Below are positions 35,505 through 44,472 of a stretch of 64,000 nt of DNA, piece after piece. The stretch is from Rhodoblastus sp963713695 (GTDB taxonomy: Bacteria > Pseudomonadota > Alphaproteobacteria > Rhizobiales > Beijerinckiaceae): assembly GCA_963713695.1 (NCBI GenBank), contig CAVQMU010000010.1, positions 124,001-188,000 on the forward strand, read 5' to 3'. The notes below the pieces were generated by a model. The model had not been told where the DNA came from and searched no databases. It saw nothing but the letters and a program-made list of their open reading frames with translations. Every line of letters starts with the position of its first letter. The first letter of the stretch is position 1. The translations under genes and the position numbers were made by a program.

Positions 35505-36340
35505 GCACGGCGGCCGTGGAAACTTACGAGGAGGCGCGCCAGCGCGCGCGCAAAAGCTCATTCTACCGGGCCATGGCGATCCTGCCGCGTGAAAAGCGCG
35601 ACGCCATGTTTGAAATCTATTCCTTTTGCCGCGCGGTGGACGACATAGCGGACGAGGGCGGCGACCGGCCGACCAAGCTCGCCGGCCTCGACCAGTGGCG
35701 GCGCAACATCGACGCGCTCTATGCCGGGGGAACGCCAGGCCTCGCCGCCGGCCTCATCGAGCCCCTGCGGCGTTTCAGCTTTTTACGCGACGATTTTCAC
35801 GCGGTGATCGACGGCATGCAGATGGATGTCGACTGCGACATTGTCGCGCCCGATGCGGCTACGCTCGATCTCTATTGCGACCGGGTCGCCAGCGCCGTCG
35901 GGCGGCTTTCGGTGCGCGTCTTCGGCATGCCCGAGACAGAAGGCGTCGCGCTGGCCCACCATCTGGGCCGCGCCCTCCAGCTCACCAATATTTTGCGCGA
36001 TATCGACGAGGACGCCGGCATCGGCCGCCTCTACCTGCCTCGCGAAAACCTCGCCGCCGCGGGCATTGACGCGCCGACGCCGGAAAGCGTCGCGGCAATG
36101 GACGATCTCGACGCGGTCTGCGCGCCGATCATGGCGCAGGCGAAGCAGCATTTCGAGGCGGCCGACGCGATCATGGCGACGCAGCCGCGCGACGCGATCC
36201 GGGCGCCGAAAATCATGTCGCTTGCCTATGCGGCGATCTGGCGCAGGCTCGCGGCCCGAGGCTTCAAAAAACCACGTGCGAAAATCAAGACGCCGAAAAT
36301 GGTCCTGCTCGGCGCCATTCTCTCCTATGGAATTTTCTGA
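35501..36340 (+). CDS. hpnD: Presqualene diphosphate synthase HpnD
   Basis: HpnD joins two farnesyl diphosphates to presqualene diphosphate. 279 residues, intact. Motifs: SSFYRAMAILPREKRDAMFE, the first aspartate-rich FCRAVDDIADEGGDRP, GMQMDVDCDIVAPDAATLDL, YCDRVASAVGRLSVRVFG, and the second LTNILRDIDEDAGIGRLYLP. It is coupled to hpnC by ATGA and to hpnE by TGATG. Confidence 0.95.
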   Translation: MSTAAVETYEEARQRARKSSFYRAMAILPREKRDAMFEIYSFCRAVDDIADEGGDRPTKLAGLDQWRRNIDALYAGGTPGLAAGLIEPLRRFSFLRDDFHAVIDGMQMDVDCDIVAPDAATLDLYCDRVASAVGRLSVRVFGMPETEGVALAHHLGRALQLTNILRDIDEDAGIGRLYLPRENLAAAGIDAPTPESVAAMDDLDAVCAPIMAQAKQHFEAADAIMATQPRDAIRAPKIMSLAYAAIWRRLAARGFKKPRAKIKTPKMVLLGAILSYGIF

Positions 36341-37578
36341 TGGCGCTTGTGCATGTGGTCGGCGCGGGGCTGGCGGGCCTTTCGGCAGCTGTCGAACTTT
36401 GCGAAGGCCGGGAAATCCGTCTTCATGAGGCGGCGCCGCAGGCAGGCGGCCGATGCCGCTCCTATTTCGACGCAAGTCTCAACATGCTCATCGACAATGG
36501 CAATCATCTGCTTTTGTCGGGCAATCGAGGCGGCGCTGGCTTACGCGAAAAAGATCGGCGGCGCGGACAAGCTCGCCGGTCCCGACGAAGCCGCCTTCGA
36601 TTTCTGCGATCTGGCGCGGCGTGAGCGCTGGCGGTTGCGCCCCAATGCCGGACAAATTGCCCTGGTGGATTCTCGCGCCCGACCGGCGCGTGCCGCGACA
36701 CGGCGGGCCTCGATTATCTCGCCCTGGCGAAGCTGCTGTTCGCCAAGCCAGACCAGACCTTGCGGCCCTTTCTGGGGACAGGCGAAATCGCGCGAAAACT
36801 CTGGGATCCGCTGTTCGTCTCGGCGCTCAACACCGATCCCGCCGAGGCTTCGGCGGCGCTGGCCGGGGCCATTGTCCGCGAGACCTTCGCCAGGGGCGGC
36901 GACGCCTGCCGTCCGCTGGTGGCGGTCGAGGGACTTTCCGCGGCGTTCGTCGATCCGGCGCTGGCTTTTTTGCAGGCGAAAGGCGCTCAGATCCGCTTCG
37001 GCGCCAAATTGCGGGCGATCGAATTTGACGGCGACCGCGTTGCGGCCCTCGATTTCGGCGAGGAGAAGATCGCGCTCGGGGCCGGGGACCAGGTTATGCT
37101 CGCCGTGACCCCGCCGGTCGCCGCCGCGCTTTTGCCCGGCCTCGACGGCGCCGATCGAATTCCGCTCCATCGTCAACGCGCATTTCGCCTATCCCGCGCC
37201 AAAAAACCTGCCCTTGCTGACCGGCGTCATCGGCGGCGCGACGCGAATGGCTGTTCGGCTTTACGGACCGCCTGTCCGTGACGATCAGCGCGGCCGAGCG
37301 ATTTCTGGCGACATCCGCGCGAGGATCTGGCGCGAGTTGATCTGGGGCGAGGTTCAGGCGGTCGCGGGCATCGAAGCGCCCTTGCCGACTTGGCAGATCA
37401 TCAAGGAAAAGCGCGCCACTTTCGCAGCCACGCCCGGGCAGGACGCCCTGCGTCCGTCGCCGCGAAAACGCAATGGCGCAACCTCGCGCTGGCGGGCGAC
37501 TGGACCCAGACCGGCCTGCCTGCGACCATCGAAGGCGCGATCCGCTCGGGCTTGGCCGCCTCCCTTTGCTTGACCTGA
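36340..37578 (+). CDS. hpnE: Hydroxysqualene dehydroxylase HpnE (several frameshifts)
   Basis: FAD enzyme that reduces hydroxysqualene to squalene. The FAD-binding start is HVVGAGLAGLSAAVELCEGR, with QAGGRCRSYFDASLNMLIDN following. Beyond about 36525 the frame must change: AALAYAKKIGGADKLAGPDE, later ARKLWDPLFVSALNTDPAEA and RPLVAVEGLSAAFVDPALAF, and finally NLALAGDWTQTGLPATIEGA near the C-terminus. At least four indels are needed. Repaired length of about 412 residues is normal. The start overlaps the hpnD stop. What follows is not hpnF/shc but a 290-bp gap and hpnG. Confidence 0.88.
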
Positions 37579-37641
37579 GCGGATTGGCCCAATTTTTGCT
37601 TGGATAATCGAGAACTAAGGACAGGCGACCGCACAATTGGG

Positions 37642-37669
37642 TTGACTCAATGCTGCCTTGCTTTATGCT
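37642..37669 (+). promoter_or_regulatory. Candidate sigma70-type promoter between hpnE and hpnG
   Basis: TTGACT, a 16-nt spacer and TATGCT on the plus strand lie 64 bp after hpnE, where the cyclase gene hpnF is often found in other genomes. It could drive hpnG separately. It is a consensus match only. Confidence 0.35.
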
Positions 37670-37779
37670 GATAACGGTTTTGTGAACTGCCCATGAGTCT
37701 GAACAGGGCGATTTCCCACCACTTCCACGTAGGGCAGGGCTTTGAACTTTCGTTCGCTCCGGCAGACTCGTGAATCTTT
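37663..37779 (-). pseudogene. Possible remnant coding tail between hpnE and hpnG
   Basis: On the minus strand a frame ends at TAA 37663-37665 after KFKALPYVEVVGNRPVQTHG and QFTKPLSA. It looks more protein-like than chance, but has no upstream gene in the same frame and no start. It may be the scar of an inserted element that came and went where hpnF would be expected. Weak evidence. Confidence 0.2.
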
Positions 37780-37800
37780 GCGCCGCGCTGTGCGCGGCGC
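37780..37800. repeat. Perfect GC-rich inverted repeat before hpnG
   Basis: GCGCCGCGC-TGT-GCGCGGCGC has perfect 9-bp arms and a 3-nt loop. No T run follows, so it is not a standard terminator. It lies about 65 bp before the start of the recognisable hpnG sequence. Confidence 0.5.
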
Positions 37801-37867
37801 CCTCAGGGCCGGCGCATGAGCTGCGTCGATCTGGCTCCTCCCCGCGTCGCCCTTTGCCCGCGCACCC

Positions 37868-38515
37868 TTGCTCCCGGCGCGCGTCGCGCAATCTTCCGTC
37901 CACCCGCGCATCGCCATTGTCGTCGGCATGAAGGCCGAGGGCCGCATCGCCAATGTCGGCCGCGACCTCACCATTGTCGGCGGCGGTTCGGCCGCACAGG
38001 TCGAGGCCGGCTTGACGCGCGCCATGCAACGAGGCAAAATCGCAAGGGCGCCCCCTGCAAGGCGTCTTGAGTTTTGGCGTGGCCGGCGGGTTGGCGGCGC
38101 ATCTGCGCCCGGGCGACATCGTCTTGCCGCACGCCGTCCATTTCGGCGGCGAAGCCTATCCCTGTCACAAGGGCTGGGTGGGCAGTCTCGCGCGGCGGCT
38201 GCCGCAGGCGCATAGCGGCGCGCTGCTTGGCGTCGATGAAGCCGGTCGGCACATCCGACGCCAAGCGCCGGCTGCACCGCACGCATGGCGCTCTTGGCCG
38301 TGGACATGGAATCGCATGGCGCGGCGCGGTTCGCCGAGAACTGGGGCTTGCCCTTCGCCGCCTTGCGCGCCATCGCCGACCCGCAGCATCGCGCCCTGCC
38401 GCCCGCCGCCATGGTCGGCATGAAGCCGGACGGCTCGGCCGATATCAAGGCGGTGCTGCGCGGCGCTGGCCCGCAGCCCGTCGCAATTGCGCGGCCTGAT
38501 TCAGACCGCGTTTGA
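37868..38515 (+). CDS. hpnG: Adenosylhopane nucleosidase/phosphorylase HpnG (frameshifted)
   Basis: HpnG removes adenine from adenosylhopane to give ribosylhopane. The readable parts are RIAIVVGMKAEGRIANVGRD, then in a second frame GVAGGLAAHLRPGDIVLPHA and VHFGGEAYPCHKGWV, then in a third ALLAVDMESHGAARFAENWG and AALRAIADPQHRALPPAAM. The VDMES motif and FGVAGGL are typical of the MTA/SAH nucleosidase fold. At least two or three indels (about 38045, 38240, 38280) break it. The start is uncertain: a TTG at 37868 or an ATG at 37816 with another shift. hpnH converges from the other strand with a 22-bp gap. Confidence 0.82.
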
Positions 38516-38537
38516 CGCGCGGGCCGGAATGGCGGCG

Positions 38538-39690
38538 CTACTCGGCAGCCGCCGCCTGCTTGGCGCGTTTTTCGGCTTCGAGGATTTCGTTTAGCTTTTC
38601 CTCGACATGGGCCGAATAGGCGTATTCGGCCGGCCGCTGCTTATCGAGCGGAATGTCCGGCACCATCGGCTTTTCGGTCTCGACCCCAAACAGGGCCACC
38701 TTCAGCGCGGCGAGCGGGTTCTTCACGGCATGCGTCACGGCGCTCGGCTCGAAGCCGCAATGGACCATGCAATCCGCGCATTTCTCGTAATTGCCGACGC
38801 CGTAGGAGTCCCAATCGGTGGTCTCCATCAGTTCCTTGAACGTGCGGCATAGCCTTCGTTGAGCAGATAGCAGGGGCGCTGCCAGCCGAACACCGTGCGC
38901 AGCGGATTGCCCCAGGGCGTGCAATTGATAGTTCTGGTTGCCCGCAAGGAAGTCGAGGAACAGCGAAGACTGGAAGAAGTCCCATTTCCGGCCCTTGTCG
39001 CCCCGGCGGAAAATGGCGCGGAACAATTCCTTGGTCTTGGTGCGGTTGAGGAAATGCGCCTGGTCGGGCGCGCGCTCATAGGCGTAGCCGGGCGACACGG
39101 TGGCGCTGTCGACGCCCATGTCCTTCAAGCGTGTCCAGGAAATTCGCGACGCGCTCGGGGTCGGCGTCGTTGAACAGGGTGCAATTGATGGTGACGTGAA
39201 ATCCCTTGGCCACGGGCGGCCTTGATGGCGGCGACGGCGCGGTCGTAGACGCCCTCCTGGCACACCGACTTGTCGTGCATCTCGCGGTCGCCATCGAGAT
39301 GGACCGAGAAATTGAAGGCGCGAGCTGGGGGTGAATTCGCCCATCTTCTTTTCCAGCAGCAAGGCGTTGGTGCAGAGCGTGACATATTTGCCGCGATCGA
39401 GCGCGCCCGCGCACGATCTTGCCGATGTCCTTGTGCAGCAGCGGTTCGCCGCCGGCGATCACCACCACCGGCGCGCCGCATTCGTCGATCGCCTCCATGC
39501 AATCTTCATAGGGCAGGCGCTGGTTGAGGATCTTGTCGGGATAGTCGATCTTGCCGCAGCCGGCGCAGGCGAGATTGCAGCGAAACAGGGGTTCGAGCAT
39601 CAGCACAAGCGGATAGCGCTTGCGGCCGAGCAGATGCTGTTTGACGAATATAGGCGCCGATACGCGTGCCTTCGAGACCGGGATACCCAT
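38538..39690 (-). CDS. hpnH: Radical SAM hopanoid synthase HpnH (several frameshifts)
   Basis: HpnH joins hopene to 5'-deoxyadenosine to make adenosylhopane. The start MGIPVSKARVSAPIFVKQHL is followed by the radical SAM cluster LFRCNLACAGCGKIDYPDKI (CxxxCxxC), EAIDECGAPVVVIAGGEPLL, then in other frames HVTINCTLFNDADPERVANF and TDWDSYGVGNYEKCADCMVH, with a C-terminal Glu/Lys-rich tail ending RAKQAAAAE. At least four indels occur (about 39420, 39320, 39210, 39130, 38920, 38850 are candidates). It stands on the strand opposite to hpnA-E, G and N, and is divergent from hpnN. Confidence 0.88.
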
Positions 39691-39888
39691 GCCGCTCCTC
39701 GACTGGCAGGCGCTTGGCGCCGCCTTTTGTCCAATTTATCCGGAGCAATAGGCTGAACGACAGCCTTGCCGCAAGCAAAAACCCGCGGAGGCCACGAGAG
39801 TTGCGTCGGAAAAAGCCGGCCCGGCGGTTTCCTTTGTCGCGAAATAGCGCAATTTCCGGCCGCCCTGCGACTTCATCGACCGGAAATC

Positions 39889-42523
39889 ATGCTGCAAATC
39901 CGCGCCCCGCCATTTCCGTCCCCGGACCGAGGAAATCGGTTTTGTCGCGCGGATCGTCATCGTTTTCGCCGACGAAAATTCGGCTGTTCGTGGCGCGGCG
40001 CTGGTGGTTGCGGTTGCGGCGGGGTTTTTCGCGGCGACGCATTTCGCCATCTCTACCGATCTCAACCGGCTGATCAGCCCCGATCTGCCCTGGCGCCAGC
40101 GCGAAATCGCACTTGGCGAAGCCTTTCCGCAGCGCGCCGACATGATTCTCGCGCGTGCTCGACGCGCCCAATCCCGACAGTCGCCAATCAGGCGGCGCTC
40201 GTGCTGGAAGCGGCGCTCGAGCCGCAGACCGCGTTTTTCTCAAGCGCGCTATTGTCTGGAGGCCAGCGACTTTTTCCGCCGCGAAGGGCTGCTGTTCCTG
40301 CCCTGCAAAGACGTCGCGAGCGCGGATGGAGCAGATGATCGAGGCCCAGCCCTTTCTCGGTGCGCTGGCGCAGGACCCGAGCCTGCGCGGACTTGCCGGG
40401 CGTGCTGGCTGATGGCGCAGAGGCGGCGCCGAGGCGCGCCGGAGATGGCGAGGCCGCTGGCCGCTCTGGCCGGCGCAATGGAGAGCGCCAGCGCCGGCGA
40501 AAAGAGTGATTTTTCCTGGTCGGCGCTGTTTTCCGGCGCGCCGCCGACGTCGCAGGACAAGCGGCGCTTCTTGCAGGTCAAGCCGGTGCTCGACTATTCC
40601 GACGCTGGAGCCGGGCGCGGACGCCTGCCGACGCTCTTGCGCGCGACGGCCGTGAAAGATCGGGCTGACGCCCGAAAACGGCTTCCGCTTGCGGCTGACC
40701 GGCGACGTCGCCTTGCAGGACGAGGAATTCGCCACCCTGACCGAAGGCGCCGCGCTCAACAATGGCCTGATGGTCGCTCGCCGTCCTGTTCATCCTGTGG
40801 CGCGCGCTGCGCTGGGGGCGGCTGATCCTCGCCGTGGCGATCAATATGGTCGCCGGCCTTGTGCTGACGGCGGCCGTCGGGCTTGCCATGGTCGGCGCGC
40901 TCAATCCGATTTCGGTGGCTTTCGCCATTCTTTTCGTCGGCATCGGCGTCGATTTCGGCATTCAATTCGCCGTGCGTTATCGCGAGGAGCGGTTTCAGCG
41001 GCGACCGCCTTGGCCCGGCGCTCGACGCGGCCGGCGAGAAAGCCAGCCTGCCGCTGGCGCTTGCCGCGGCGGCGACGGCGGCGGGCTTTTACGCTTTCAT
41101 GCCGACCGCCTATCGCGGCGTGTCGGAACTCGGGCCTGATCGCCGGGCACCGGCATGATCCTCGCCTTTTTCACCAGCATCACCCTGCTGCCGGCCCTGC
41201 TGGCGCTGCTCAAGCCGCCGGCCGAGACGGCGCCGGTCGGCTACGCCTTTCTCGCGCCGGTCGATGCGTTCCAGACCCGCCATCGCCGCGCCATCGTCGT
41301 CGTGGCGATCGGGCTGGCGCTGCTCGGGCGCGCCGCTGCTGGCCAGGATGCGTTTCGATTTCAATCCGCTCAACCTGCGCAGCGCCAAGGCGGAATCGGT
41401 CGCGACCCTGCTCGACCTGATGCAGGACCCGCGCACCTCGCCGAACACAGTGGAAATTCTCAAGCCTTCGCTGGAAGAAGCGGACGCTCTCGCCGAAAAG
41501 CTGCGGGGCGTTGCCCGAAGTCGAAAGCGTGGCCTCGACTCTCCGATTTCGTTCCCGAGGACCAGAAGGCCAAGCTTGCGGCGATCGCCGAGGCGCGCAG
41601 CCTTGTCGCGCCAAGCCTCGCTTCGGCGAAGCCGCCTCGCGGCGCCTGATGATGCGGACGACGTCAAGGCATTGTCCGAGGCGGGCGCGGAATTGCGCAA
41701 GGCGGCCGGCGCCAGCGTGGCCCTTGCCCCGCTGGCGCGCATGGGCGCGTCTCTCTTGGCTCTGTCCGAAGCGCCCGAAATGGCGCGACAAAGGGCGCGA
41801 AAAGCGATCATTGCGCCGATGCTGGCGCTGCTCGCCGATACCGCGCTGGCCTTGCAGGCCGGACCTGTGACGCTGGAAAACCTGCCTGCTGTCCTGAAGA
41901 TCGACTGGCTGGCGGCGGACGGCAGGGCGCGGCTCGAAGTTTTTCCGCGCGGCGAACAGCACGATAACGAGACGCTGCGCCGCTTCGTCGGCGCCGTGCG
42001 GAAAATCGCGCCGGACGCTTCGGGCGCGCCTGTGTCGATTCTCGAATCCGGCGACACGGTGGTGCGCGCCTTCGTCGAGGCGGGCGCCATGGCCCTGGTC
42101 TCGATCTCGCTCCTGCTTTATCTGGCGTTGCGGCGGATCGGCGACGTGCTCCTGACTCTCGCGCCCTTGCTGCTGGCGGGCGTCTACACGATGGAAATCA
42201 GCGTGCTGATCGACCTCAAGCTGAATTTCGCCAATATCATCGCTCTGCCGCTGCTGCTTGGGCTCGGAGTCGCCTTCAAGATCTACTATGTCATGGCCTG
42301 GCGGGCGGGAACGGCGGAATTGCTGCAGACCAGCCTGACGAGGGCGATATTTTTCAGCGCGATGACCACGGCGACGGCGTTTGGCAGCCTGTGGGCGTCG
42401 AGCCATCCGGGCACGTCGAGCATGGGAAAATTGCTGGCGCTGTCGCTGGCGACAACGCTGTGCGCGGCGGTGTTTTTTCAGCCGGCGCTGATGGGGCCGC
42501 CGAGGAAGGCCGACGGCGCTTGA
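39889..42523 (+). CDS. hpnN: Hopanoid transporter HpnN (RND family; many frameshifts)
   Basis: An inner-membrane RND protein needed to move hopanoids to the outer membrane. Readable parts in three frames: VAVAAGFFAATHFAISTDLN, RLISPDLPWRQREIALGEAF, GVDFGIQFAVRYREER, ASLPLALAAAATAAGFYAFM, FFTSITLLPALLALLKPP, MRFDFNPLNLRSAKAESVAT, and the last stretch DLKLNFANIIALPLLLGLGV to GPPRKADGA. At least eight indels lie between 40150 and 41640; from 41640 to the stop the frame is clean. The total span fits about 878 residues, as expected for HpnN. The start is uncertain because the N-terminal 20 codons are out of frame. It is divergent from hpnH. Confidence 0.85.
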
Positions 42524-42553
42524 CGCGCCGCCTGCCGCAAGCGCAAACAAGAG

Positions 42554-42580
42554 GAATTCGGGGACCTGATCGCATTGCGC
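42554..42580 (+). repeat. REP-like site 1 (left edge)
   Basis: AATTCGGGGACCTGATCGCA followed by TTGCGC. Same type as the inverted site at 45238-45265, 30 bp after hpnN. Confidence 0.6.
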
Positions 42581-42670
42581 GCGGTCCCGATGCGGAGCTG
42601 CGCCTGGACTGCACCCCTCCGGTGAGACGCGCTAATTCAGTGACAGCTCCAACCAACAAGTTATCGGGGT

Positions 42671-42706
42671 TTAATTATGCAATTGGTATCCTGTCCCCGT
42701 AATGCC
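42671..42706 (-). repeat. REP-like site 2 (inverted)
   Basis: On the minus strand: GCATTACGGGGACAGGATAC then CAATTGCATAATTAA. It matches the sites at 43883 and 44417 with few changes and lies in the opposite direction. Confidence 0.65.
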
Positions 42707-42839
42707 GAGCGGCGTTTTGGCCAACGGGGTCGCTACGCTTCTGGCCATTTCTGAAAACACGGTTGGCAATCATTTCCGCGCCATTTACGCCCGGCTTGGC
42801 GTGAGCAAGCGCAGCCAGTTGATAGCCGCGCTGCGGTAG
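42702..42839 (+). pseudogene. Remnant of a LuxR-family regulator (C-terminal HTH only)
   Basis: 45 residues from ATG 42702 to TAG 42839. The part VATLLAISENTVGNHFRAIY and ARLGVSKRSQLIAALR is the second half of a GerE/LuxR helix-turn-helix, including the recognition helix. The first half of the domain and any sensor domain are missing; REP site 2 abuts the break. It is best read as a truncated gene, cut when the REP island formed. Confidence 0.65.
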
Positions 42840-43015
42840 TCTGTCGCATAGCATGAACGTGCTATGGATGTGCAGTGGAGTTCATGCTCTTCTTCCGCCG
42901 GGGCGAGAATAAAGTTTGTTTATGACGAAGTCGCGGCTTTTTCGATCTGAGGCTGTGGAGCAGTGGAAATTCGCCCCAGCGGCGGGGGTTCGTTCGGCGG
43001 GCGGAGTGTGGAATA

Positions 43016-43044
43016 GCGAATTTGGATCATCTCCCCGTAATTCA
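43016..43044 (-). repeat. REP-like site 3 (inverted, diverged)
   Basis: On the minus strand: TTGAATTACGGGGAGATGAT then CCAAATTCG. Shares ATTACGGGGA-ATGAT-C-AATT with the other sites. The stretch 42840-43178 holds no gene I can support apart from this site. Confidence 0.5.
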
Positions 43045-43178
43045 AGGCCAAATCGGGGCCATCGCCAACGCTCATGGCCGATGAAGATGCGGTTTCGATA
43101 TGTGATGGAAAGTTGCGGGGCTTGGCGCAACTAGAATGGCAAAAAAGGGAAGCGACCACAAAATTGGAGCTTATCATT

Positions 43179-43814
43179 ATGCAAATTCCACCATTTGAGC
43201 ATCTTCTCACGCCTGGAAGGTATCTTATGGAGGCGTTTGGTTGGCAAGGAGACTCGGTAATTGGATTTATAATTACACTATTTGCGTGGGGTTGCGTTTT
43301 ATTTTATTTACCATATTTGATAATAAACATATTTAAGTACTCTTTTGGCGTCAAAAAACTCAAGTCTGTTGGCGGGAAATTAAAGTTTGGAGTTGTGCTT
43401 AACTCGTTATTTCAAGGGATAAAGCGAGATTATCTCGCAGTCTCCGCCTACTCCGCGGCAAGTATAATATTGATGCACTCATCGTTTTTAGATAATACAA
43501 CCAATATTAAGTTATACATGGTCTGCAACCTATTATTATTCACAATAATAAGTATAATAACTCACAGAGTTGTGCTTGATACTGACGTGTCTGTGCTATC
43601 TGGCAGCGTTTATAACACAGTTTCTGCAATAGTTATGTATTTACTATTGCTTATCGTGTTTGATGTAGTGCTGAAGTGTGGCTCTTTGGAGCGTCCGTCG
43701 CTAGTGAATGGAAGGTTAGATTCAATCATTATCTTTATTATGCCTTCCGTTGGGGCGATTATAATTATTTCAATATGGAATCGTGTGGTTTTGCTAAAAA
43801 GAAACACGTGCTAA
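43179..43814 (+). CDS. AT-rich orphan multi-pass membrane protein
   Basis: 211 residues from ATG 43179, which has GGAG 10 bases upstream; an in-frame ATG at 43074 would add 35 residues of soluble, poor-looking sequence. Five or six hydrophobic segments are visible, for example VIGFIITLFAWGCVLFYLPY, LYMVCNLLLFTIISIITHRV, NTVSAIVMYLLLLIVFDVVL and IIIFIMPSVGAIIIISIWNR. Codons end mostly in A or T, unlike the GC-ending codons of all neighbours, so the gene is recently acquired. I recognise no family. It lies between inverted REP sites, with a LuxR remnant before and RAYT genes after. Confidence 0.6.
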   Translation: MQIPPFEHLLTPGRYLMEAFGWQGDSVIGFIITLFAWGCVLFYLPYLIINIFKYSFGVKKLKSVGGKLKFGVVLNSLFQGIKRDYLAVSAYSAASIILMHSSFLDNTTNIKLYMVCNLLLFTIISIITHRVVLDTDVSVLSGSVYNTVSAIVMYLLLLIVFDVVLKCGSLERPSLVNGRLDSIIIFIMPSVGAIIIISIWNRVVLLKRNTC

Positions 43815-43882
43815 GTTCTTGAATAAATACGTAAACGTTATTCTTTGCATTTTGAAATGTTTAAGCAAGAGAAAAGCGCCCG

Positions 43883-43920
43883 TATTACGGGGACATGATA
43901 CCATTTGCATCATTAACCCC
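43883..43920 (+). repeat. REP-like site 4
   Basis: TATTACGGGGACATGATACC then ATTTGCATCATTAACCCC, 19 bp before the truncated RAYT gene. Nearly identical to site 5. Confidence 0.7.
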
Positions 43921-43938
43921 GCCGTGCAACATTAGCCC

Positions 43939-44469
43939 GTGGCTCGCCTCGCTCGCATCATCGTTCCCGGACTCCCGCACCATGTCACGCAGCGGGGAAA
44001 CCGGCGGCAATTGCTGTTCGTCGAAAAAAGCGACTATGCCCTTTATCGCGACCTGCTCGCCGAGCGATGCAGGACGAACGGCGTCTCCTGCTGGGCCTAT
44101 TGCCTGATGCCGAACCATGTCCATCTCATCCTGACGCCCCAAACAGAAACCGGCCTTTCCCGCGCGGTTGGCGAAGCGCATCGGCGCTATACCGCCTTTT
44201 TCAATGCGCGGGCGCGTGTCACCGGCCATTTGTTCCAGGGGCGGTTTTCTTCGACGGCGCTGGACGAGCCGCATCTGATGAACGCTCTGCGTTACCTGGC
44301 GCTGAATCCCGTCCAAGCAAAATTGGTCGCCCGCGCCCGGGACTGGCCGCATTGCAGCGTCCCCGCGCATCTTGCGGCGAAAAACGACGCTCTGGTCGAT
44401 GTCGCGCCGGTTCTGGCATTACGGGGACATGATACCATTTGCATCATTAACCCCGCCGTGCAACATTAG
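43939..44469 (+). pseudogene. RAYT transposase, truncated copy
   Basis: 176 residues from a GTG start. The first 158 equal the intact copy: LARIIVPGLPHHVTQRGNRR, the HUH motif MPNHVHLILTP, and RRYTAFFNARARVTGHLFQG. Then the frame runs into the second REP site, giving a foreign tail ALRGHDTICIINPAVQH in place of the last 66 residues. The catalytic HUH and likely Tyr are kept, so weak activity cannot be ruled out, but loss of the C-terminus makes it probably inactive. Confidence 0.75.
44417..44454 (+). repeat. REP-like site 5
   Basis: CATTACGGGGACATGATACC then ATTTGCATCATTAACCCC, 18 bp before the intact RAYT gene and at the junction of the tandem duplication. Confidence 0.7.
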
Positions 44470-44472
44470 CCC

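Noticed and set aside
37780..37800. GC-rich inverted repeat as a terminator for hpnE
   Set aside because: No T run on either strand and it lies 200 bp after the stop, so it is recorded only as a repeat.
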